This document shows, one piece after another, positions 40,208-50,307 of a stretch of 64,000 nucleotides of DNA. Each line of letters starts with the position of its first letter. Within the stretch, counting starts at the first letter, position 1. The position numbers and the translations under genes are program-made. The DNA comes from Phaeovibrio sulfidiphilus (GTDB lineage: Bacteria; Pseudomonadota; Alphaproteobacteria; Rhodospirillales; Rhodospirillaceae), in contig NZ_JACZHT010000002.1 in assembly GCF_014861485.1 (NCBI RefSeq), positions 310,001-374,000 on the forward strand. The letters are read 5' to 3'. The notes under the pieces were generated by a model. That model had not been told where the DNA came from. It saw only the letters and a list, made by a program, of their open reading frames with translations, and ran no database searches.

Positions 40208-40551
40208 TGTATCCTCATCACAATCTGTGTGCCAGGTCCGCCCGGTGGGACGGTCGGTCGTCGTGTCCGTGCGGGTGACCTGGAAAGCAGTGTTTCGGGG
40301 CTCGCCGGGAGCCGCAGGGTTGCCGTCCGGCAGGTGGGGTGACTGTCATTCAATTCACGCCGGCCGTGACGGGAGGGGCTCTCATTGCGAGAGGTTAAAA
40401 TGAATTCCTGTGCATGTATCCACGTGTGCAGGCAGGTCCGACCGGCGGTCCCGCCCCCAGGTCCGCGGTGGACGGGGGCTTGCGGATCCCGGTGTTCCGG
40501 TCAAGGGGCCCGAAAGACCTCCGGGCCCGATCCGGCTCTGTCAGGAGGGCG
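40208..40551. other. spacer between the two CTERM genes
   Basis: 344 bases. The part nearest CTERM gene 2 (40461-40551) belongs to the duplicated 3' block. No gene or clear promoter is seen in the rest. Confidence 0.5.
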
Positions 40552-40652
40552 TCACGCCTCTGCTTTTGCCGCTTTTGCTGTCCGGCGCGCCGTGATACCG
40601 GCACCGGCAAGGGCCGTGCCCAGAAGGACAAGGGCACCCGGCAGGGGCACGT
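40461..40652. repeat. direct repeat copy 2: 3' end of CTERM gene 2
   Basis: Partner of 39403-39598, offset about 1057 bases. Includes the sorting-tail codons and the same CGGGCCCG hairpin past the stop. The near-identity of this block, compared with the divergent gene middles, points to a recent duplication or gene conversion. Confidence 0.9.
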
Positions 40653-41265
40653 CACCAAGCGGTTCGCTGAAGGTCATGCCACTGACATATCCGATGTGGA
40701 ACTTGCCTCTCTCGGGATTGATTTCGGGGGTGTAGGCTCCCGAGATCCTGAGCACGTAGTTCCCGGCCTCCAGGTTGGCCCACAGGGTGGAGAAGCGCTC
40801 CGCGGTGGACACGTCCGAGGTTCTCAGGAAGCCGTTCGGGCCCTCGAGCTTGACCGAAAGCAGGCCATCGGTGAAGTCACGGGTCGAGTTCTCCCAGAGC
40901 CGCAGGCTGAAGGCCATGGATGCGGCGGTTTTCAGGGAAAAGCTGTAGGCGTCGCTGAAGGTGGCGGCCGTGTTTCCGCTTCCCTTGGGAGCCGAATAGA
41001 AGCTGGTCTCCCAGGTGGTCCTGTCCGGTCGTTTGCCCCAGAGGTAGTGCTTGACCGATTCGCGTTCAAAGGGTCTCCAGAATTCGCCGTTCAGGACCAC
41101 GGTGGAGGCGTCCCATGGCTTCCCGGCCTGTCCGAAGCTTCCCATATTCAGCGAGTAGTCCGCTGCGCTGGCTGTGGCCGGTGCGAACGCTGTGGACGCC
41201 AGGAGGGCGATCGCCCCCAGGACGGCGCCAAGCAGCCGGTTCCTGCGGATGGTGGGGTGTATCAT
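40552..41265 (-). CDS. secreted protein with PEP-CTERM-type sorting signal, copy 2
   Basis: 237 residues: signal peptide (ends near ATASA-ADY), mature region with FSDAYSFSLKT, and the same VPLPGALVLLG plus hydrophobic segment plus basic tail as its neighbour. The first 45 residues and last 45 residues closely resemble copy 1; the middle (about 45-190) is only loosely alike. ATG 41265 is chosen over an in-frame upstream start at 41367 because the signal peptide begins there and GAGGATGAC precedes it. Probably exported and anchored or released at the surface; function unknown. Confidence 0.85.
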   Translation of the reverse strand: MIHPTIRRNRLLGAVLGAIALLASTAFAPATASAADYSLNMGSFGQAGKPWDASTVVLNGEFWRPFERESVKHYLWGKRPDRTTWETSFYSAPKGSGNTAATFSDAYSFSLKTAASMAFSLRLWENSTRDFTDGLLSVKLEGPNGFLRTSDVSTAERFSTLWANLEAGNYVLRISGAYTPEINPERGKFHIGYVSGMTFSEPLGDVPLPGALVLLGTALAGAGITARRTAKAAKAEA

Positions 41266-42082
41266 GTCATCCTCATCAGGTGCAGTCCGCCGGGATGTCC
41301 CGGCGAGGGGTGCTGGGTGCCTGACAGAGGAACCGACAGTCGCCGTGCCACAGGATCGGTGCTGCAAAATTTACCGGGGTCCGGTGGGAGGCCGTTGCCT
41401 TAATTCCCTGTCAGGCCTTTTTAATATAACAGTCAGATCGTGTTAAAAAAGGAGGCCCCCCGGAATTCGCGTATTTGTAATGAATCTGCACCTGCAATTG
41501 CGAGTTGATATAGAAGTTTCTGATAATAACACCCAAGGGGTGTGGTTTGGGAGGTGCGCGTTCGGAAAATCGTTGTGTCTGAAGGGGTCGTGAGGCCGAA
41601 TCGAGGCGGCGGATTTTCTCTTTACGCGTGCCTTTCACGCTCAGGTGGCGTTCCGCCGGGCTCTTCGCCCGTCTCCGGTGGAGGGGCCGATTGCGTGTCA
41701 GATCGCCTATAGCGTGTGTGGTGGCGAAGGGCCGTCACGACCCGGCGGCGCCGCTCCGGGAGGCGGGATCCGATGGGGCCTCACCGGCCCGGGGAGAGGG
41801 CCGGGGGGCGGCCCTTCTGAGGGAGCGCGGTCTTCTGGCCGGGACGCTGTCCGTCACCGTATGGGAGCTGCGTGTGGGGTGGGGCCGGGGCGGGGTGTCC
41901 GGTCCTTTGCCCCGGCAGCGGCGGCGTTCCGGGCGCGAGGGGTCTGTCGCGCCCGGTGTGCGGGGTCCGGTGGTGGTCCGCCGGCGTGGTGGCCCCGGGT
42001 TCGGGGTTTTGGCCCGCCGGCGCTGGCCCGGGGTGTTGGCCCGCCGCCGTTGGGTTGGCCCGCCGGCCCGGGGCCCTTGTCC
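41266..42082. other. regulatory and gene-free region upstream of CTERM genes
   Basis: About 820 bases. 41400-41560 is the most AT-rich stretch of the neighbourhood and probably holds the CTERM promoter; it includes the dyad at 41529-41543. 41640-42080 is extremely GC-rich with three copies of TTGGCCCGCCG (42009, 42036, 42055). No gene recognised. Confidence 0.5.
41529..41543. promoter_or_regulatory. perfect dyad ACACCC-N3-GGGTGT, possible operator
   Basis: A 15-base perfect inverted repeat within an AT-rich region about 265 bases before CTERM gene 2. The size fits a dimeric repressor or activator site, but no known regulator is recognised. Confidence 0.4.
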
Positions 42083-44236
42083 CTAGGGCAGATCCAGGGT
42101 CCGGATCAGGGTCTCAAGCGCGTTTCGGGCATCGGTCTCCACTTTCCGGGCCGCGTCGCGCTTCTTTTCCAGGTCTGCGCGCCGGGTCTCCAGCTCGGTC
42201 ATCCGGGCCAGGAAGTGTTTCTGCAGATCCGAGCCCTTGGGAACCGCTCCGAGGTTGTCGCGGATGTCCTCCTGGGCCGAGGAAATGTCCGCCAGATCGC
42301 TGGCGATCCTTCCGATCTCGTCCCGGGCGCCCGCGGCTTTGGACGCGGCCTCCGTGAGGGTCTTCATGGCGGCCTTTTCCGCGTCCGACAGGGCGCCGTC
42401 CGAGGACAGTCCGGCCAGGGTGTCGATATCCAGCTGGTGGGCGGCCATGCTCTCGAAGGTCGTGCGTTCCATCGTGACCGGAAGGGCGACCTCGCTGTTC
42501 GGATCCAGCACCAGGGTCAGCCGGTGGCTCGACGAGGTGGCCTCGGTGGCCCGGATCCCGTCAGGCGCGTTGAAGGTCCAGCCCGGAATTTTCGGGACGT
42601 CCAGCACCACGGTGCGCGGCACATCGGCGGCCGAGCGCAGATGATAGGTGGTCACGATGCGCTCCACCCGTTTCACCCGCAGGGTTCCGCCCGAGGCCGA
42701 GAGGCCGCCGGTCTGCTGCGAGGGCCGGGCCTCGGTCATGACCGTGATCTCGTTGTCCACGGCAAAGTCCAGAAGCCGGGTCTCGCCCTTCGGGAAGACG
42801 CCAAGGCGCGCGTCCCCAAGGTAGGCAAGGCCGCCGGGCCCCTCCTGGAACAGGCTGACCGGTCCCGGGGGCAGGGCGCTTGCGGTTGCGTTTTCCAGGC
42901 GCACGGCGGCCATGGGGGTCAGGGCCCCGTTCGCCGGCATGACATGCACGATCCGTTCGGCCGGGACCGCCTCGTCCACCAGGGGCGCCAGAAGCGACTG
43001 GCCGCTGGCCAGGGTGATGGGGCCCGGAAGGGTGAACAGGACCTGGGCCGTGATGTCCGCCACTTCGGTGGCCAGCGGATCCGGCATGTCGAACCCGTCG
43101 GCGGCAAGGAAGGAATCGGTTTCCGGGCCGCTGTTGCGCTCGCGCATCGCGCCGGCTGTGGCGACCGCCGGGCTTGGGGCGGCGAGGCCCTGTTTGCGGG
43201 CCTGGAACTCCTGGGCCCCGGATCCCGGAAGGACGGAGCTGTCCGCGAGGCCGAACGCCCCCGCGTCGGGAGCCGGGAGCACGCGGCCATAGACCTCCAC
43301 AGGGACCGTCGGGCGGACCACATGGTAGGGGCTGTACAGATCCTGGCGGAAGGTGACCGGATTGCCCGAAAGCAGGGTCAGGCGCACATCGGTCCAGTCC
43401 TGGCCCGAGAGGTTCTCGAGAGTGGCCCAGCCGGCAAGGCGCGCGGTCTGGCGCTCCCGGGCCGGGCCCGGGGTGGGGGCCGGGCTCGGGGCGGGAGTGG
43501 GGGCCCGGGCCTCGGACGGCAGGGTCAGGCGGTAGCTGCTTTTCCACAGGGGCACCTCGGCCACATGGGCAAGGCGCACGGTTCGGGTCTCCCCCTTGGC
43601 CAGGGTGATGGTCAGGGTGCGGGTGTCCTTCTCCCGGGCGCCCTCGAGGGCCGCCAGAGCATCGTCAACGGCCTTGCGCACGCCGTCGTCCAGGAAGTTC
43701 AGGCTGCGGATGTCCTCCACCAGAACCTGCCCCAGCCCCTTGTCCGACCACACACCCAGCCGGTGGCGGACGATCACCTCGTCGGTTCCGGGAACCGGGG
43801 TCAGCTCCTGGCTGACCGAGACAATCTGGCCCTCAATGGAGGCGGGGCCGCTGACCGCGACCCGGGCGCCTTTCAGAGCCTCCAGAAGGCGGGGCAGGGA
43901 GTCCAGATCCTGGCGGCTGAAGGGCAGATCCCGGAACCGCTCGTCCAGCGGCGAGCGGACGGCAAGGCGGGCGTAGGCCGGGGCTCCGGCCGGGTCGGAG
44001 ACAGACAGGGAGCGCAGCACGTCCGCCACCTGGTCCAGGCGAACCGTCAGGCTCAGGGTTCCGGCGCCCTTGACCGGCGCCTCGTACTCGAACAGGGCGA
44101 CCCCGCCGGTCGAGTAGAGGATGCTTTTCAGGGCGGGCTCCTCAGGCGGCGCGGCTACCGGAGAACCCGGTGCCCCCAACACAGCGGTTCCGAGAATTGC
44201 CCCCACAGCAAGGGGGCGCAACAGCACAGCACGCAT
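42083..44236 (-). CDS. DUF4139 domain protein, exported
   Basis: 717 residues, family of unknown function. A signal peptide (about 1-27, ends SPVAA) suggests periplasmic or outer-membrane location. The N-terminal part resembles the DUF4140 region, a Pro/Ala linker (TPAPSPAPTPGPA, near 270) follows, then the DUF4139 beta-rich domain with LPRTVV-type strands, and a coiled-coil-like C terminus (about 620-717, rich in Lys, Glu and Arg). AAGGAG lies eight bases before ATG 44236. No neighbour hints at its job. Confidence 0.88.
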   Translation of the reverse strand: MRAVLLRPLAVGAILGTAVLGAPGSPVAAPPEEPALKSILYSTGGVALFEYEAPVKGAGTLSLTVRLDQVADVLRSLSVSDPAGAPAYARLAVRSPLDERFRDLPFSRQDLDSLPRLLEALKGARVAVSGPASIEGQIVSVSQELTPVPGTDEVIVRHRLGVWSDKGLGQVLVEDIRSLNFLDDGVRKAVDDALAALEGAREKDTRTLTITLAKGETRTVRLAHVAEVPLWKSSYRLTLPSEARAPTPAPSPAPTPGPARERQTARLAGWATLENLSGQDWTDVRLTLLSGNPVTFRQDLYSPYHVVRPTVPVEVYGRVLPAPDAGAFGLADSSVLPGSGAQEFQARKQGLAAPSPAVATAGAMRERNSGPETDSFLAADGFDMPDPLATEVADITAQVLFTLPGPITLASGQSLLAPLVDEAVPAERIVHVMPANGALTPMAAVRLENATASALPPGPVSLFQEGPGGLAYLGDARLGVFPKGETRLLDFAVDNEITVMTEARPSQQTGGLSASGGTLRVKRVERIVTTYHLRSAADVPRTVVLDVPKIPGWTFNAPDGIRATEATSSSHRLTLVLDPNSEVALPVTMERTTFESMAAHQLDIDTLAGLSSDGALSDAEKAAMKTLTEAASKAAGARDEIGRIASDLADISSAQEDIRDNLGAVPKGSDLQKHFLARMTELETRRADLEKKRDAARKVETDARNALETLIRTLDLP

Positions 44237-44520
44237 GGACAGACTCCTTGGCGATCGGGCCGCCTCCGGTCCGGGACCGCCCCTTCGGGACGCGCGTCGT
44301 GAGCGGCATGGAATCATTCTATCACAGGTCGAGCCCACGGCGAGAGGGATCCATCCGTGCATGACGGGCCGGTTCGCGCTGTGCGCTGTTGGCCGGATGG
44401 GCAGGCAGGCGGAGGGAGACAACGGCCCGCCGCCCCCGCCGGGGCCGCCAGGCTGCGTGAGGCGAAACGGGGAGGGGGCGCCAGAGACACAGGCGCCCCG
44501 TCGTTTGGAACGCGCCGTGA

Positions 44521-46473
44521 TCAGGCGGTTTCGCGCACCGGCCGGAGCCCCACCCGGAAGTCATCCACCATCTTGTCGGCGCTGGCGTCATCCATGCCCA
44601 CATTGCGCAGGGCGAAGGCCATCATGGCAAGCCCCAGCTCCTGCTCGCCCATGATGGCCCGGTCCACGCCCGAGCGCTCCAGGAACGAGCGTTCGGACTC
44701 GTCATGGGTGCGGGCCGTGATGGTCAGGCCCGGGTTCATGGCGATGGCGCTCTGGACCACCTGGCGCACCATGAAGCTGTCGGGAATGGCCACGATCAGA
44801 AGGCGGGCCCGGGCGATATGCGCTTCCTCCAGCAGAAACGGGTCCGTTGCGTCTCCCATGAGGGCGATCTGGCCCTTCTGGCGCAGCGCGGTCACGCAGC
44901 CCGGGTTTTCCTCGATGGTCACAAACGGGACGTTGGCGATGTCGAAGGCCCGGGCGATCAGGGAGCCCACGCGTCCGTAGCCCACGATCACCGCGTGCCC
45001 CTCCAGCAGGGATTCATCCACCGTGACCGGAAGTCGGGACAGGGGATTGCGGCGCACCCGCTTGTCCAGTGAGTGCATGCCCGGGCGGTTCCGGATGATG
45101 CGCTCAATCGGTCCCAGGAGCCAGAACACCACCGGATTGAAGGCAATAGAGATCAGGGCTCCCGCAAGGATGTAGGTCAGGCCCTCCACCGGAAGAACCC
45201 CGAGCGAGATGCCGAAGCTTCCCAGGATGAAGGAGAACTCGCCGATCTGGGCCAGCGACGCCGAGACCGTCAGCGCCGTGGACACGGGGTAGCGGAACAG
45301 AAGCACGATCCCGAACGCGGCCAGGGACTTGCCCACCACGATGACCGCGACCACCGACAGAACGTGCAGCGGTTCCTCGATCAGGATGGTGGGGTCAAAC
45401 AGCATGCCGATGGAGACAAAGAACAGGACCGCAAAGGCGTCCTTCAGGGGCAGGGTGTCCTCCGCCGCCTGGTGCGAGAGCTTGGACTCGCTCATGACCA
45501 CCCCGGCGAAGAAGGCGCCCAGGGCCACCGATACCCCGAACAGCACCGAGGACAGGTACGCAATCCCCAGGGCAAGGGCCAGAACCGTCAGGGTGAACAG
45601 CTCGCGCGAGCCGAACCGGGCGGCGCGCTCCAGCAGCCAGGGCAGGGCCCGGCGCCCGACAATCAGCATCAGGCTGATGAACACCGCCACCTTCAGGATG
45701 GTGACCCCGAGGGCGACCCAGATGATGTGGGTCGGCAGGAAGTTGTTCAGGAACGAGAGCGATACAATCGAGATCAGGGTCGAGAACCAGGAGCCGGGCC
45801 GGGCCGGAAGGGCCGGTGCGGTTTCCTGGCCGTTCAACAGCACTCCCGCATCGCCCCCGGTGGCAAAGGCGGCAATGGCCGGCAGCAGGACCAGGGCGAT
45901 AATCATCGCCAGGTCCTCCACGATCAGCCAGCCGATGGCAATGCGCCCGTTATGGGTCTGGACGGCCTTGCGGTTCTCAAGGGCCCGCAGAAGGACCACC
46001 GTACTGGCCACCGACAGGGACAGGCCGAAGACAAAGCCCGCTATGGGTTTCCAGCCCCAGATCAGGGCGAGGCAGGTTCCGATGGAGGTGGCCGTCAGGA
46101 TCTGCCCGATGGCCCCCGGCACGGCAATGCGCCTCACGGCCCAGAGATCCCGGACCGAGAAGTGCAGGCCGACCCCCAGCATCAGCAGCATGATCCCGAT
46201 ATCTGCGAGCTGGCGGGCCATGGTGGTGTCGGCCACGAAGCCCGGGGTGTGGGGCCCGACGCAAATGCCCGCCATCAGGTAGCCCACCAGGGGGGACATC
46301 CTCAGGCGCGCGGCAATCCAGCCCAGGACCAGGGCCACCAGCAGGCTCATGGCGATGGTGGCGACGAGAGGGACATCGTGTGTTCCGGCCGCATTGGCCG
46401 CCCCGGTGGCGACGGCAGCCGCGTCTTGAACGGCACTGGTTGCGGTGGCGGTCAGGAACGGCTCGTTCGTCAT
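44521..46473 (-). CDS. ybaL: CPA2-family cation:proton antiporter (YbaL/KefB-like)
   Basis: Inner-membrane monovalent-cation/H+ antiporter of the KefB/YbaL type. 650 residues: Ala-rich N terminus, 12-13 membrane segments (about 35-450) including GYLMAGICVGPHTPG and FFVSIGMLFDP, then a cytoplasmic TrkA-N/RCK domain starting HAVIVGYGRVGSLIARAF (about 465-600) that binds nucleotide and gates transport. GAAAGAG precedes the ATG. The absence of a KefF/G partner nearby favours YbaL over glutathione-gated KefB. Confidence 0.9.
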   Translation of the reverse strand: MTNEPFLTATATSAVQDAAAVATGAANAAGTHDVPLVATIAMSLLVALVLGWIAARLRMSPLVGYLMAGICVGPHTPGFVADTTMARQLADIGIMLLMLGVGLHFSVRDLWAVRRIAVPGAIGQILTATSIGTCLALIWGWKPIAGFVFGLSLSVASTVVLLRALENRKAVQTHNGRIAIGWLIVEDLAMIIALVLLPAIAAFATGGDAGVLLNGQETAPALPARPGSWFSTLISIVSLSFLNNFLPTHIIWVALGVTILKVAVFISLMLIVGRRALPWLLERAARFGSRELFTLTVLALALGIAYLSSVLFGVSVALGAFFAGVVMSESKLSHQAAEDTLPLKDAFAVLFFVSIGMLFDPTILIEEPLHVLSVVAVIVVGKSLAAFGIVLLFRYPVSTALTVSASLAQIGEFSFILGSFGISLGVLPVEGLTYILAGALISIAFNPVVFWLLGPIERIIRNRPGMHSLDKRVRRNPLSRLPVTVDESLLEGHAVIVGYGRVGSLIARAFDIANVPFVTIEENPGCVTALRQKGQIALMGDATDPFLLEEAHIARARLLIVAIPDSFMVRQVVQSAIAMNPGLTITARTHDESERSFLERSGVDRAIMGEQELGLAMMAFALRNVGMDDASADKMVDDFRVGLRPVRETA

Positions 46474-47302
46474 GTCACTCTTTCACGTTTGTGTCGTCGT
46501 CGGAGATCCGGGGAGGCCCGGGGGAGATCCGGGGAGGCCGGGGCGTCTGGCGTCACGCTGCCGGGAGGGAGAGACCTCTACCGGAGCGTGAGGCATTGTC
46601 ACAAATGAGGGCGGCTCTGAAAAGGGGGGCGGTCGCTTTTGGGCGAAATAAAGCGGCAAATCACGGCTGTGGAGGCCTCCGGAGGGTGTTCGCGGCCACC
46701 GGGTCCGGTTTTCACGGGGTGGAGTGGTCGGGGAGTCGGGCGCCGGGCCCGGTGCGGGGCCCGGTGCGGTGCTCTGGGGTTCGGCGTGACCGGGGTGGCG
46801 GCGCGGGCCTCCCCGGTGCCCGCCGGGGCCGGGTGGTGGCTCGGGTGTAACGCCGGGGGGCGTGACCGGGGGAGGCTGGCCTCCTCGGTGCTCGCTTGGG
46901 GCGGGGGACGGGTGCCAACCGCGTTGCCGCGTGGTGTGGCCGGCCGGGAGCCTTGCTCTTCCGGGTGGCGCGGGTCTGGGGCGCACCGTCCGGGTACACG
47001 GGAGGCCCGGTCCGCTGTCTCCGGGGAGGTGCCCTTTCCCCTGAGGATGGTGTTTTCCTGTCTCCGGTGTCCGCTTTCCGACCAGCGGGCGCGGGACAGC
47101 ATTCCGCCGGATGGTCTCCATTTTCCGACCCGGGAGGGGGAGCTTTCCCCGGGGCCCCTTGTCGTGCTCGGGTGGGCCGTGCCAGAAGGTGGAGCGTCCC
47201 GCGTTACGGCTTTCGGTCCTCCCCTCCCGGCAAGGGGGGGGGAGGATGTCGTGGGTGCGTCCCGTGGCCCGGCTGCCTTTCCCGGAAAGCCGGGGCGTGG
47301 GC
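46474..47302. other. gene-free region upstream of antiporter gene
   Basis: About 830 very GC-rich bases between the antiporter and the epimerase. It includes a 20-bp direct duplication GGAGATCCGGGGAGGCC (46502 and 46523) and the stem CCTCCCCTCCCGG-CAAGGGGGGGGAGG near 47220-47246. No recognisable gene on either strand. Confidence 0.5.
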
Positions 47303-48310
47303 TCAGACGTTGTAGAACGTGCGGTACCAGTCCACGAACCGGCGGACCCCCGTCTCGACGCAGACGGACGGCGCGTAGCCGGTGGCCGCCGCCAGCTCCG
47401 AGGTGTCGGCCCAGGTCGAGGGCACGTCACCCGCCTGCATGGGCTGAAGGTCCATGATGGCCGCCTTGCCAAGCGCCTGCTCCAGAACCCGGATGTAGCG
47501 CAGCAGTTCCACCGGCTGGGAGGCTCCGATGTTGAAGATGCGGAAAGGCCCGGCGGGGCTTGTGGCCGGGTCGGGGATGCCGCGCGCGGCCATGTCCGGT
47601 TCGGGCGGGCAGGCGGTGGCCCGCAGGACGCCGTCCACGATGTCGTCAATGTAGGTGAAGTCCCGGACCATCTGCCCTTTGTTGAACACGGGGATCGGGC
47701 GGTTCTCCAGGATGGCGGCGGTGAAGGAGAACAGGGCCATGTCCGGGCGTCCCCAGGGACCGTAGACCGTGAAAAAGCGTAGCGCCGTCACCGGGAGCCG
47801 GAACAGGTGGGCATACGAGTGGGCCATGAGCTCGCCCGAGCGCTTCGTGGCCGCATAGAACGTCAGCGGGTGGTCGGCGGGATGGTGCTCGCTGAAGGGC
47901 TGGGTCGTGTTGGCGCCGTACACCGAGCTGGTGGACGCATAGACCAGGTGCGCGACGCGCACGGCCCGGCAGGCCTCCAGCACGGAGAAGGTGCCGGCCA
48001 GGTTGGAGTCCATGTAGGCTTTCGGGTTTTCAATACTGTAGCGGACGCCCGCCTGGGCGGCCATGTGCAGGACAAGCCGGGGCCGGTGACGCTTGAACAC
48101 GTCAAGGACGGCCCCGGAGTCCGCAAGGTCGATCCGCTCCTCGCAGAACGAGGGGAAGGCCTCCAGTCTGCGGGTGCGGGCCTCTTTCAGGCCCACGTCG
48201 TAGTAGGGTGTGTAACAGTCAACCCCGATAACCCGGTTCCCCTGCCCGAGAAGGCGGAACGCAAGGGCGTTTCCGATAAATCCCGCAGATCCGGTCACCA
48301 GAACGGGCAT
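47303..48310 (-). CDS. NAD-dependent epimerase, UDP-glucuronate 4-epimerase-like
   Basis: Extended short-chain dehydrogenase acting on nucleotide sugars; the closest match by motif is UDP-glucuronate 4-epimerase (making UDP-galacturonate for LPS or capsule). 335 residues with GSAGFIG (7-13), the Tyr152/Lys156 pair in FYAATKRS, GVRYSIENPKAYM, RDFTYIDDIVDG, and GDVPSTWADTSEL. AAGGAG precedes the ATG. It lies downstream of acs on the same strand with a hairpin between. Exact substrate is inferred. Confidence 0.88.
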   Translation of the reverse strand: MPVLVTGSAGFIGNALAFRLLGQGNRVIGVDCYTPYYDVGLKEARTRRLEAFPSFCEERIDLADSGAVLDVFKRHRPRLVLHMAAQAGVRYSIENPKAYMDSNLAGTFSVLEACRAVRVAHLVYASTSSVYGANTTQPFSEHHPADHPLTFYAATKRSGELMAHSYAHLFRLPVTALRFFTVYGPWGRPDMALFSFTAAILENRPIPVFNKGQMVRDFTYIDDIVDGVLRATACPPEPDMAARGIPDPATSPAGPFRIFNIGASQPVELLRYIRVLEQALGKAAIMDLQPMQAGDVPSTWADTSELAAATGYAPSVCVETGVRRFVDWYRTFYNV

Positions 48311-48328
48311 TCCTGACTCCTTGTAGTT

Positions 48329-48360
48329 GCCCCCGCACGAACCGGTGCCCGAGCGGGGGC
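48329..48360 (-). terminator. hairpin between acs and epimerase
   Basis: GCCCCCGC pairs with GCGGGGGC across a 16-base loop, six bases past the acs stop. There is no T run, so it may be a weak terminator or a 3'-stabilising stem. Confidence 0.4.
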
Positions 48361-48366
48361 CGGAAA

Positions 48367-50307
48367 TCAGGTGGCAGGGCGGCTTTCGATAAGATCCTGA
48401 ACGACCGAGGGATCCGCCAGCGTGGATGTGTCGCTCAGGGAATCATAGTCGTTCTCGGCGATCTTGCGCAAGATGCGCCGCATGATCTTTCCGGAGCGGG
48501 TCTTGGGAAGGCCGGGGGCCCACTGGATCACGTCGGGCGTGGCAATGGGGCCGATTTCCTTGCGAACCCACTGCACAAGCTCCTTGCGCAGATCCTCGGA
48601 CTCCGGCTCGCCGCTCACCAGGGTGACGTAGGCGTAGATGCCCTGTCCCTTGATGTCGTGCGGGTAGCCCACAACCGCGGATTCCGCCACCTTCGGGTGC
48701 GCCACCAGAGCGGACTCGATCTCGGCCGTTCCCATGCGGTGACCGGACACGTTGATCACGTCGTCGATGCGGCCGGTGATCCAGTAGTAGCCGTCCTCGT
48801 CGCGCCGGCAGCCGTCGCCGCTGAAGTAGTAGCCCTTGTAGGTGCTGAAGTAGGTGTCCACAAAGCGGTCGTGGTCGCCGTAGACGCTGCGCATCTGCCC
48901 GGGCCAGGAATCCCCGATACACAGGGCTCCCTCCACGGCGCCGCTGAGCTCGTTGCCCTCCCCGTCGACGATGACGGGCTGGACACCGAAGAACGGCGTG
49001 GTGGCCGAGCCGGGCTTGAGGTCCGTGGCACCCGCAAGCGGGGCGATCAGGTGGCCGCCGGTCTCGGTCTGCCACCAGGTGTCAATGACCGGGCAGCGGG
49101 CATCCCCCACAACGTGGTAGTACCAGAGCCAGGCTTCCGGGTTGATGGGCTCGCCCACGGTGGCCAGGATCCGCAGCGAGGCCCGCGAGGTCTTCTTGAC
49201 CGGAGCCTCGCCCTCGCGCATCAGGGCGCGGATGGCGGTGGGGGCGGTGTAGAAGATGTTGACCTTGTGCTTGTCGACCACCTCCCAGAACCGCGAGACG
49301 GTGGGGTAGGTGGGAATGCCCTCGAACATGACCGTGGTCGCGCCGTTGGCCAGCGGGCCGTACACAAGGTAGCTGTGTCCGGTGATCCAGCCCACGTCGG
49401 CGGTACACCAGAAAACCTCGCCCTCGCGGTAGTCAAACACGTACTCGTGGGTCATGGACGCGTACACCAGGTAACCGCCCTGGGTGTGCAGAACGCCCTT
49501 CGGCTTTCCGGTGGAGCCGGAGGTGTACAGGATGAACAGCGGGTCTTCCGCGTTCATTTCCTCGGGCGCGCAGTCGGTGGGCTGGTTGGCCACGATGTCG
49601 TGGTACCAGACGTCCCGGCCGGCGGCCATGTTGACGTCGTTGCCGGTGTTGCGCACAACGATCACGTTGCGGATGGAGGGGCACTGCTCGACGGCGCGGT
49701 CAACCGTGCTCTTGAGGGCGAAGGTGCGACCACCGCGGCGCCCCTCGTCGGCGGTGATGACGACGCAGCACTCGGCGTCCTGGATCCGGTCGCGGATGGA
49801 GTCCGACGAGAAGCCGCCGAAGACCACCGAGTGCGCCGCTCCGATGCGGGCGCAGGCCAGCATGGCCACCGCGGCCTCGGGAATCATGGGCATGTAAAGG
49901 CAGACCCGGTCACCCTTCTTCACACCCATCTCGCGCATGGCGTTGCCCAGGCGGCAGACCCGCTCGTACAGGTCGCGGTAGGTGATGTACTCGGATTTGG
50001 AGGGGTCGTCGCCTTCCCAGATGATGGCGGTCTGGTCGCCGCGGGTCGCAAGGTGCCGGTCCAGGCAGTTCGCCGAGACGTTCAGGGTTCCGTCGTAGAA
50101 CCAGCGGATGTGAACGTCGTGGGGGTCGAAGGAGGTGTCCTTGACCTTCGTGTAGGGCTTGATCCAGTCAATGCGCTTTCCATGCTCGCCCCAGAAACCT
50201 TCCGGGTCTTTGATGGAGTGCTCATACATTTCCTTATAACGTTGGGCGTTGGCATGGGCGGTCGATGCCAGGGCCTCAGGAACGGGAAAAAGAGTTTCAT
50301 CGGTCAT
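48367..50307 (-). CDS. acs: acetyl-CoA synthetase
   Basis: AMP-forming enzyme activating acetate to acetyl-CoA in the cytoplasm. 646 residues, the usual length. Motifs: phosphate loop [11 protein letters not shown], the acetate-pocket region [36 protein letters not shown], and the C-terminal [11 protein letters not shown] with catalytic Lys607. That lysine is the classic site of acetylation by Pat enzymes, and a Pat homologue is encoded at 6.2-9.0 kb. AGGAAG lies eight bases before the ATG. Confidence 0.98.
   Translation of the reverse strand: MTDETLFPVPEALASTAHANAQRYKEMYEHSIKDPEGFWGEHGKRIDWIKPYTKVKDTSFDPHDVHIRWFYDGTLNVSANCLDRHLATRGDQTAIIWEGDDPSKSEYITYRDLYERVCRLGNAMREMGVKKGDRVCLYMPMIPEAAVAMLACARIGAAHSVVFGGFSSDSIRDRIQDAECCVVITADEGRRGGRTFALKSTVDRAVEQCPSIRNVIVVRNTGNDVNMAAGRDVWYHDIVANQPTDCAPEEMNAEDPLFILYTSGSTGKPKGVLHTQGGYLVYASMTHEYVFDYREGEVFWCTADVGWITGHSYLVYGPLANGATTVMFEGIPTYPTVSRFWEVVDKHKVNIFYTAPTAIRALMREGEAPVKKTSRASLRILATVGEPINPEAWLWYYHVVGDARCPVIDTWWQTETGGHLIAPLAGATDLKPGSATTPFFGVQPVIVDGEGNELSGAVEGALCIGDSWPGQMRSVYGDHDRFVDTYFSTYKGYYFSGDGCRRDEDGYYWITGRIDDVINVSGHRMGTAEIESALVAHPKVAESAVVGYPHDIKGQGIYAYVTLVSGEPESEDLRKELVQWVRKEIGPIATPDVIQWAPGLPKTRSGKIMRRILRKIAENDYDSLSDTSTLADPSVVQDLIESRPAT

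Noticed and set aside
41411-41638. 75-codon minus-strand frame in the AT-rich island before the CTERM genes
   Set aside because: No ribosome site or domain; the AT-rich composition better fits a control region.
41645-44302. 885-codon open frame opposite the DUF4139 gene
   Set aside because: Antisense shadow extended into GC-rich spacer; the minus-strand gene has a signal peptide, ribosome site and domain.
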